The notes beneath the pieces were generated by a model, which saw only the letters and a program-made list of their open reading frames with translations, was not told the DNA's origin and did not search any database. A stretch of DNA of 64,000 nucleotides from Streptomyces cellulosae (lineage in GTDB: Bacteria; Actinomycetota; Actinomycetes; Streptomycetales; Streptomycetaceae), in assembly GCA_014655195.1 (NCBI GenBank), contig BNBH01000012.1, forward strand, positions 62,001-126,000. Reading direction: 5' to 3'. Shown here one piece after another: positions 58,823-64,000 of this stretch; position 1 is the stretch's first letter, and each line of letters starts with the position of its first letter. The translations under genes and the position numbers were made by a program.

Positions 58823-59752
58823 ATGCGGATCGCGATTGTCGGAGCGGGTGGGGTCGGCGGCTACTTCGGGGCGCGGCTCGCCGCGGCGGGCCACGAGGTC
58901 ACCTTCGTGGCCCGGGGACGCCACCTGGAGGCCGTACGGCGCTCGGGGCTTCTCGTGCGCAGCCCGCTGGGGGACGTCCGGACCTCGCCCGGCTCGGTGG
59001 TGGAGAGCGTCGCGGACGTGGACGGCACCGACCTGGTCGTCGTCGCCGTGAAACTGTGGGACACCGAGGACGTCGCCCGCCAGCTCGCAGCCTCCAAGCC
59101 GGCAGGCACGCCTGTCGTGTCGCTGCAGAACGGCGTGCACAAGGACACGGTTCTCGCGCGTCACCTTCCCGCCGAGTCCCTGCTCGGCGGCACCTGCTTC
59201 ATCTCCGCCTTCATCGAGGAGCCGGGCGTCGTCCGGCACAACGGCACCCTTCAGCGCATGGTCTTCGGCGCCCGTCATCCCGGGCAGGAGGCGGTGGCGC
59301 GTCAGTTCCTCCAGGCGTGCGCCGAGGCGGGCATCGACGCCGAGGTCAGCGAGGACGTCGACCGGGTGATCTGGGAGAAGTACGTCTTCCTCGTCGGCCA
59401 CTCGGCCACCACCACGGCCGTCCGCCGTCCCATCGGCGTCGTCCGCTCCCACGAGCGGACGCGGGTGCTGCTGCGGGAGGTCATGGCGGAGGCCGTGGCC
59501 GTCGCCCGTGCGTCGGGCATCGCGCTGGCCGAGGACTTCGCCGAGCGGCAGCTCGCCTTCTGCGACACCCTGCCCGCCGACATGACGTCGTCCATGCACA
59601 ACGACCTCGAACACGGCCACCGTCTCGAACTGCCCTGGCTCAGCGGGGGAGTGGCCGACCTCGCCGACGAACTCGGTGTCCCCGCGCCCCGCAACCGCAC
59701 GGTCGCCGACATCCTTTCCCCGTACGTCGACGGCGCCCCGGCCGACTCGTGA
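58823..59752 (+). CDS. Ketopantoate reductase-family (ApbA/PanE) oxidoreductase
   Basis: 309 residues. The NADP motif is IAIVGAGGVGGYFGARLAAA at the N-terminus. VVVAVKLWD and VVSLQNGVHKD follow, and the catalytic lysine is expected in VIWEKYVFLVGHSATTT. Family members reduce 2-dehydropantoate or related 2-oxo acids. Streptomyces have several paralogues, so a role in pantothenate synthesis is not certain. It is divergent from the CGNR regulator with a shared operator candidate. Confidence 0.88.
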   Translation: MRIAIVGAGGVGGYFGARLAAAGHEVTFVARGRHLEAVRRSGLLVRSPLGDVRTSPGSVVESVADVDGTDLVVVAVKLWDTEDVARQLAASKPAGTPVVSLQNGVHKDTVLARHLPAESLLGGTCFISAFIEEPGVVRHNGTLQRMVFGARHPGQEAVARQFLQACAEAGIDAEVSEDVDRVIWEKYVFLVGHSATTTAVRRPIGVVRSHERTRVLLREVMAEAVAVARASGIALAEDFAERQLAFCDTLPADMTSSMHNDLEHGHRLELPWLSGGVADLADELGVPAPRNRTVADILSPYVDGAPADS

Positions 59753-59764
59753 GGAAGCCGTCGG

Positions 59765-60844
59765 TCAGCCGGCCGTGGCCCGGTTGAGACGCACGGACGA
59801 CCAGAAGGCCGCGCCGATGAGGGTGACCCCGATCAGGCCGGTCACGATGTCGTTCACCTCGTAGCGGATGCTGACGAGCAGAACGGCCGCGAGGGCGCCG
59901 ATCGCGTAGTGCGCGCCGTGCTCCAGGTACACGTAGTCGTCCAGCGTGCCCTGGCGCACCAGATACACGGTGAGCGACCGGACGTACATCGCGCCGATGC
60001 CGAGGCCCAGCGCCATCAGCACGATGTCGTTGGTGACGGCGAAGGCGCCGATCACCCCGTCGAAGGAGAAGGACGCGTCCAGCACCTCGAGGTACAGGAA
60101 GGTGAAGAAGGCGGCCCGGCCGGCCAGCGCGACCCCGGAACGCCCGCCCCCGGCCTCGCCGTCCTCCTCACCGCCCTGCTCCCTCTCCAGCCTGGCCTCG
60201 AAGAAGCCCGACAGCCCGTGCACCACGAGATAGGTGACGAGTCCCGCGGCCCCCGAGACCAGCACCGTCTGCGCCTTGTCGGCATGGTGGCCGCCGTGCT
60301 GGTGGGCCTGGGTGGCGAACGTCATCGCGGTCGCCAGGAGCACGACGAGCGCCACGCACACCGACAGCATGTCGATCTTGCCGAGCCGCGCCAGGGGCCG
60401 CTCCACCCGGCCGATCCACTTGGTCGCCCGGTCCTCCAGGATGAAGTCGAGGAAGATCATCAGCAGGAACATGCCGCCGAACGCCGCGATCGACGGATGG
60501 GCGTCGGTGACCAGCTCCTGATAGCGCTCCTTGTCCGTGAGCGCCAGATGCACGGCCTCCTGCGGAGCCAGCCGGGCGCTCACGGACACGATGACCACCG
60601 GGAACAGCAGCCGCATGCCGAACACGGCGATGAGGATGCCGACGGTGAGGAAGATCCGCTGCCAGAAGGCGTTCAGTTTCTTGAGGATGCCGGCGTTGAT
60701 GACCGCGTTGTCGAAGGACAGCGAGATCTCCAGTACGGCGAGGATGGCGACGATCCCGAGCGCCGCCCACCCGTCGTACAGCACCCCGCCCACCAGCCCG
60801 ACGGCCGTCACGGCGAACGCCCACCGGAAGGTCTTCCACAGCAC
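59765..60844 (-). CDS. DUF475/TerC-type integral membrane protein
   Basis: 359 residues, about nine membrane helices. The two TerC-like acidic motifs are in LEISLSFDNAVINAGIL and LDASFSFDGVIGAFAVTND. A His-rich loop (HQHGGHH) and an acidic Gly-rich loop (EQGGEEDGEAGGG) lie in the middle and may bind metal. TerC-related proteins are tied to tellurite resistance and manganese export; the role of DUF475 is unknown. GTG 60844 is chosen because GGGAGAG lies upstream and VLWKTFRW begins the homologous region. It is convergent with the panE-like gene. Confidence 0.85.
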   Translation of the reverse strand: MLWKTFRWAFAVTAVGLVGGVLYDGWAALGIVAILAVLEISLSFDNAVINAGILKKLNAFWQRIFLTVGILIAVFGMRLLFPVVIVSVSARLAPQEAVHLALTDKERYQELVTDAHPSIAAFGGMFLLMIFLDFILEDRATKWIGRVERPLARLGKIDMLSVCVALVVLLATAMTFATQAHQHGGHHADKAQTVLVSGAAGLVTYLVVHGLSGFFEARLEREQGGEEDGEAGGGRSGVALAGRAAFFTFLYLEVLDASFSFDGVIGAFAVTNDIVLMALGLGIGAMYVRSLTVYLVRQGTLDDYVYLEHGAHYAIGALAAVLLVSIRYEVNDIVTGLIGVTLIGAAFWSSVRLNRATAG

Positions 60845-61006
60845 CCGGCACTCTCCCTTCTCCCTCGCCCTCGCTCGGACGACGGATTGGGCTCCAGTGC
60901 CCCTTCCCACGGCCTCCGTAACGCGAGGACCGCGCGCATCCACCGATCACCGGCACGGTGTCACGCGCTCACCGCGTTGGGGGCGGCCGGAGGGCCGGAG
61001 CACCGC

Positions 61007-61012
61007 TAGGCT
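61007..61012 (+). promoter_or_regulatory. Putative -10 for the small membrane protein gene
   Basis: TAGGCT, 46 nt before the GTG at 61059, gives a leader of about 40 nt. The -35 is not clear. Confidence 0.35.
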
Positions 61013-61058
61013 GTGTCGAACGCCCATACGGCAGTTGACGCAGGGAGCCGGATCGATC

Positions 61059-61547
61059 GTGTTCGCCCTGCTCGGCTTCGCAGCCCTCGTCGCCACTCCT
61101 GTGTGGGCCGTCGCCGTGGTCATCAGACTGCTGTCCGTCGTCCTGCCGGGGCGGCGCCCCGACTGGGGCGTGCCGTTGCTGCGCTGGGGCGCCGGCATGG
61201 CGGCGGCAGCCGCGGTCATGCTTCTGGTCATGGCCCTCGGTGCCGTGCAGCTGTCCGACCACGAGTCCCGTTCGGGGACGGACTCCTTCCCCCCGCCCGC
61301 CTGCCGCGACGCCGCCCCTCACCTGGTGGAGCAGATCGTCGGCCATCGCGCGTCGTACCTGCCTCCGGCCTTCGACTGCGTCCTGGAGAACGGGACGAGG
61401 TACCCCGGTCCCCAGTACGGGTGGCTCAACGGGCTCGCCGTCACCTGCGTGGTGGTCTCCGCCCTCTTGGCGGCGGGGGCCCGGTGCGCCACCCGTCGGC
61501 GGACGACGCGACAGGTGCGCGTGCCGGACCCCGAAACGGTGGGCTGA
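61059..61547 (+). CDS. Hypothetical membrane protein
   Basis: 162 residues. Two N-terminal membrane helices (FALLGFAALVATPVWAVAVV and AAAAAVMLLVMALGAVQL) are followed by an extracellular loop of about 70 residues with two cysteines (PPACRDAAP and PPAFDCVLENG) that may form a disulfide. A third helix (LAVTCVVVSALLAAG) leads to a basic tail. No family recognised. The GTG start has GGGAG about 11 nt upstream, somewhat far. Confidence 0.65.
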   Translation: MFALLGFAALVATPVWAVAVVIRLLSVVLPGRRPDWGVPLLRWGAGMAAAAAVMLLVMALGAVQLSDHESRSGTDSFPPPACRDAAPHLVEQIVGHRASYLPPAFDCVLENGTRYPGPQYGWLNGLAVTCVVVSALLAAGARCATRRRTTRQVRVPDPETVG

Positions 61548-61593
61548 GCCCAACGCCGGACTTCGGCGCCGGGGCCCGGCCCGGGCCGGGACG

Positions 61594-63123
61594 TCAGCGC
61601 CCCCTCCGCCGCGCCAGCCGGCGGAACGACCGGGCGCTGCCCGTCGGCGAAGGCAGGCGTCCCGCCGCCGCGTCGTCGAGCAGGGAGCCGACCGTCTCCG
61701 TCGCGCAGACGCGGTTGGCGCCGATGCCGCCGGAGGCGCCGCGCTTGATCCAGCCGACGACGTAGGTGCCGGGACGGCCGGTCACCCGGCCCCGGTCGTG
61801 GGGCACCGTGCCCGTGGACTCGTCGAACGGGAGCCCGGCGAGCGGCGTCCCCCGGTGGCCCACCGCCCGGAGGGCCAGCCCGGCCGGGATCTCCACCTCG
61901 CCCGCCGCGCCGGTGACGCGTACCGCACGGACCGACTCCTCCCCGCACACCTCCGCGGGTGCGGACAGGAAGCGGAACACGATGCGGCGCGGACCGTCCG
62001 CCGCCGGAGGCAGCGACCAGTCGACGGCCTCCCGCCGTACGTCCTTCAGCACCGCGGCCTTGTCCCGCTGCGCCGCCGCGTCGACCGCCGCGCCCACGGC
62101 CGGGTCGTGGTCGTCGACGACCAGGTCGACGCCGGGCAGGTGCTTCAGGGCGAGCAACTCCGTGCGCGTGTACGCCGCGTGCTCCGGGCCGCGCCGGCCC
62201 AGCACCACCACCTCGCGCACCTTGCTGCGCCGCAGTTCCGCCAGCGCGTGCGCGGCGATGGGGGTCCCTTCGAGCGTGGCCGGGTCGGACACCAGCAGGC
62301 GTGCGGCGTCCAGGGCGACATTGCCGTTGCCCACCACGACGACCCGGTCCGCCGACAGGCCGAAGGCGTCCGGGGCGACGTCGGGGTGCCCGTTGCACCA
62401 CGCGACGAACTCGGTCGCGGCGACGCTGCCCGGCCGCTCCTCGCCCGGCACGCCGAGCCGCCGGGCCTCCGGCGCGCCGACGGCGTAGATCACCGCGTCG
62501 TGGTGGGCGGCGAGTTCGTCGGCAGTGACACCGCCCTCGCCCACCTCCAGGCCCAGACAGAGCCGCACCCGCGGATGGGCGAGGAAGCGGGCGAAGCTCT
62601 CGCCGGCCTTCTTGGTGGACGGGTGGTCGGGCGCCACCCCGTACCGGACCAGACCGCCGGCGACCGGCAGCCGGTCGATCAGGGTCACCTCGGCGGGGGT
62701 GTGCAGCAGCAGGTCCCGCGCCGCGTACATCCCCGCCGGGCCCGTGCCCACGACCGCGACCCTGAGCGGTCCGAAGTCCGGCGGCAGCACCCGGTCGAAC
62801 GACGGCGCGCCCCAGTCGTGGAACACCGGTCCCGGGACGGGCCGTTCGGGCCGGTGCTCCTCGTTCGCGTCGTTCTCGTAGTACGCCGCGTTGATCCGGG
62901 CGTACTCCCTCTGTGCTCCGGTCAGCCGCTCGACCGGGAAGATCGCGTCCACCGGGCAGGCGTCCGCGCAGGCGCCGCAGTCGATGCAGCTCTTCGGGTC
63001 GATGTGCAGCATCTCCGTGCTGCCGAAGGCGCGTTCCTCCGGCGTCGGATGGATGCAGTTGACCGGGCAGACGGACACACAGGTCGCGTCGTTGCAGCAG
63101 GTCTGGGTGATCGCGAAGGCCAT
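61594..63123 (-). CDS. fprB: Ferredoxin-ferredoxin/NADP reductase fusion (FprB type)
   Basis: 509 residues. The N-terminal ~70 residues are a ferredoxin with clusters CCNDATCVSVCPVNCIHP and CIDCGACADACPVD. An adrenodoxin-reductase-like flavoprotein follows, with the FAD motif VVGTGPAGMYAARD, the NADP motif VVGNGNVALDAARLL and the C-terminal FAD strand GTYVVGWIKRGASGGIGANR. It matches actinobacterial FprB, which moves electrons from NADPH to ferredoxins. It follows the diiron oxygenase gene by 46 nt on the same strand, so it is probably that enzyme's electron donor. Confidence 0.93.
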   Translation of the reverse strand: MAFAITQTCCNDATCVSVCPVNCIHPTPEERAFGSTEMLHIDPKSCIDCGACADACPVDAIFPVERLTGAQREYARINAAYYENDANEEHRPERPVPGPVFHDWGAPSFDRVLPPDFGPLRVAVVGTGPAGMYAARDLLLHTPAEVTLIDRLPVAGGLVRYGVAPDHPSTKKAGESFARFLAHPRVRLCLGLEVGEGGVTADELAAHHDAVIYAVGAPEARRLGVPGEERPGSVAATEFVAWCNGHPDVAPDAFGLSADRVVVVGNGNVALDAARLLVSDPATLEGTPIAAHALAELRRSKVREVVVLGRRGPEHAAYTRTELLALKHLPGVDLVVDDHDPAVGAAVDAAAQRDKAAVLKDVRREAVDWSLPPAADGPRRIVFRFLSAPAEVCGEESVRAVRVTGAAGEVEIPAGLALRAVGHRGTPLAGLPFDESTGTVPHDRGRVTGRPGTYVVGWIKRGASGGIGANRVCATETVGSLLDDAAAGRLPSPTGSARSFRRLARRRGR

Positions 63124-63169
63124 GGTCGTCCGCTCCGCCGAGGGCCCGGGGTGGGCAGGATGTACGTGG

Positions 63170-64000
63170 TCAGATGAGGTGGGCGCGCTTGTAGAAGAAG
63201 AGCGCGGGCCGGGTGAGCAGTCCGACGGAGGACAGGAACTCCATCAGTCCCGCACAGCTCGCCCGCACCATCGACTTGTGGTGCTCGTTGGCGCGGGCCT
63301 CGCGCAGCGCGCGCTTCTCGTCCAGGCCGGCGTTCGCGTACACCTTGCGGTTCACCATGCTGGTGACGATGACGTACGCGGCGATCGCGATCATCACCGC
63401 GTGGATGCGGCGGCGCACGCGCCCCGCGCGGGCGAGGTGCTTCCGCGTCTCCTCGCGCGCGAACATCATGTGCCGCGATTCCTCGACCACATGGATGTTG
63501 TTGATGGTGCGGACGAACGGCACGACCCGCTCGTCGCGCATCCAGTCGCGCTGCATGACGTCGAGGACCTCCTCGGCGACGAGGATCGCGGCGTACGCGG
63601 CCTCGCCGAAGGCGGTGGTCTTGAACAGCCGTCCCAGCTCGACCGCCACCCGGTCCGGGCGGTAGGCGGGAGCGCCGAGCTTCTTCGCGCCGCGGGCGAA
63701 CATGATCGAGTGCCGGCACTCGTCGGCGATCTCGGTCAGCGCCCACTGGAACGTCTCGTCCGTGGGGTCCTTGGAGTAGATGTCCCGCAGGATCATCTGC
63801 TGGAGGATCATCTCGAACCAGATGCCGGTGCAGGCGACCGACGCCGCCTCCTGCCGCGTCAGCTCCTTGCGCTGCGCGTCGCTCATCTCGTCCCAGTACG
63901 CGGTGCCGTAGAGGGTGCTCCACTCCGGGCTGGCGCCGTGGAAGTCCTTGTCCAGCGGGGTGTCCCAGTCGACCTCGGTGAGCGGGTCGTAGGACAGCTG
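63170..64000 (-). CDS. AurF-like diiron oxygenase, C-terminal part
   Basis: The frame is open to the window edge, so the N-terminus is missing; about 276 residues are visible. EIADECRHSIMFARG and VVEESRHMMFAREE are the two ExxxH/ExxRH iron-ligand helices of the AurF (PF11583) family, with further acidic ligands in TGIWFEMILQQM and AEEVLDVM. Family members oxidise amines or CH bonds using a diiron centre and need electrons from a ferredoxin. An ATG at 63886 is internal to the conserved region and not the true start. It is the upstream gene of an apparent pair with fprB. Confidence 0.85.
   Translation of the reverse strand, partial: QLSYDPLTEVDWDTPLDKDFHGASPEWSTLYGTAYWDEMSDAQRKELTRQEAASVACTGIWFEMILQQMILRDIYSKDPTDETFQWALTEIADECRHSIMFARGAKKLGAPAYRPDRVAVELGRLFKTTAFGEAAYAAILVAEEVLDVMQRDWMRDERVVPFVRTINNIHVVEESRHMMFAREETRKHLARAGRVRRRIHAVMIAIAAYVIVTSMVNRKVYANAGLDEKRALREARANEHHKSMVRASCAGLMEFLSSVGLLTRPALFFYKRAHLI

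Overview
The window is very GC-rich, strongly codon-biased actinomycete DNA. The gene content points to Streptomyces: an adjacent AA10 monooxygenase/GH12 cellulase pair of the CelS2/CelB type, a DUF574 methyltransferase, GH64 and GH127 enzymes, CebR-type operators and many GTG starts. No rRNA, tRNA, prophage or CRISPR array was seen. The stretch looks like accessory chromosome devoted to plant and fungal polysaccharide use. It also carries many broken genes: about nine truncated, frameshifted or interrupted remnants.

Layout. 1-2.6 kb: end of a large catalase, a 75/69-bp repeat array, a spore-photoproduct-lyase-family gene. 2.7-6.6 kb: an iron-siderophore ABC operon behind a DmdR/IdeR-type iron box. 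6.7-7.9 kb: secreted phospholipase A2 and a decayed gene. 7.9-16.9 kb: a coherent galactan locus with secreted GH30 galactanase, GH42 beta-galactosidase, a binding protein, two permeases and a divergent LacI regulator with two matching palindromic operators between them. 17-20.2 kb: methyltransferase, frameshifted VOC gene, chloramphenicol-type exporter behind a possible leader peptide, HAD-like protein. 20.5-23.5 kb: DEAD-box helicase whose ribosome site lies in a hairpin, an amidase remnant, a TauE/SafE exporter. 23.5-26.9 kb: GH5 cellulase that has lost its stop, an SDR, PPK2.

26.9-34.0 kb: GH31 alpha-xylosidase divergent from a sugar ABC importer and GH1 beta-glucosidase, fitting import of xyloglucan-type oligosaccharides. 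Neither sugar importer has its own ATPase, so both probably share a distant MsiK-type one. 34.0-39.9 kb: SpoIIE-type phosphatase, IclR regulator, a deletion scar joining two gene fragments, GH64 beta-1,3-glucanase with operator and triple repeat, AI-2E-family membrane protein. 39.9-43.0 kb: a cysteine-desulfurase-like gene split cleanly between two codons by a complete IS200/IS605-type element carrying intact-looking TnpA and TnpB. 43-47.3 kb: GNAT enzyme, acyl-CoA ligase, VWA lipoprotein. 47.5-52 kb: transporter remnant, cellulose monooxygenase, GH12 cellulase and LacI regulator around three CebR-type boxes. 52-55.9 kb: GH127-ricin protein, a second repeat array, an epimerase. 56-64 kb: VOC/ArsR pair with a compact leaderless promoter-operator, DoxX, DUF2809, ABC-F remnant, CGNR regulator divergent from a ketopantoate-reductase-like gene, DUF475/TerC-type protein, FprB-like ferredoxin reductase and a partial diiron oxygenase.

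The secreted enzymes (GH30, GH5, GH64, AA10, GH12, GH127) would cut polymers outside the cell, the two importers bring in oligomers, and GH42, GH31 and GH1 finish the job inside. Most of these promoters carry LacI-type palindromes. No wholly new system was identified. The strongest leads are the TnpB element with its predictable guide and flank, the leader/hairpin-controlled genes, the promoter-operator modules and the two repeat arrays.
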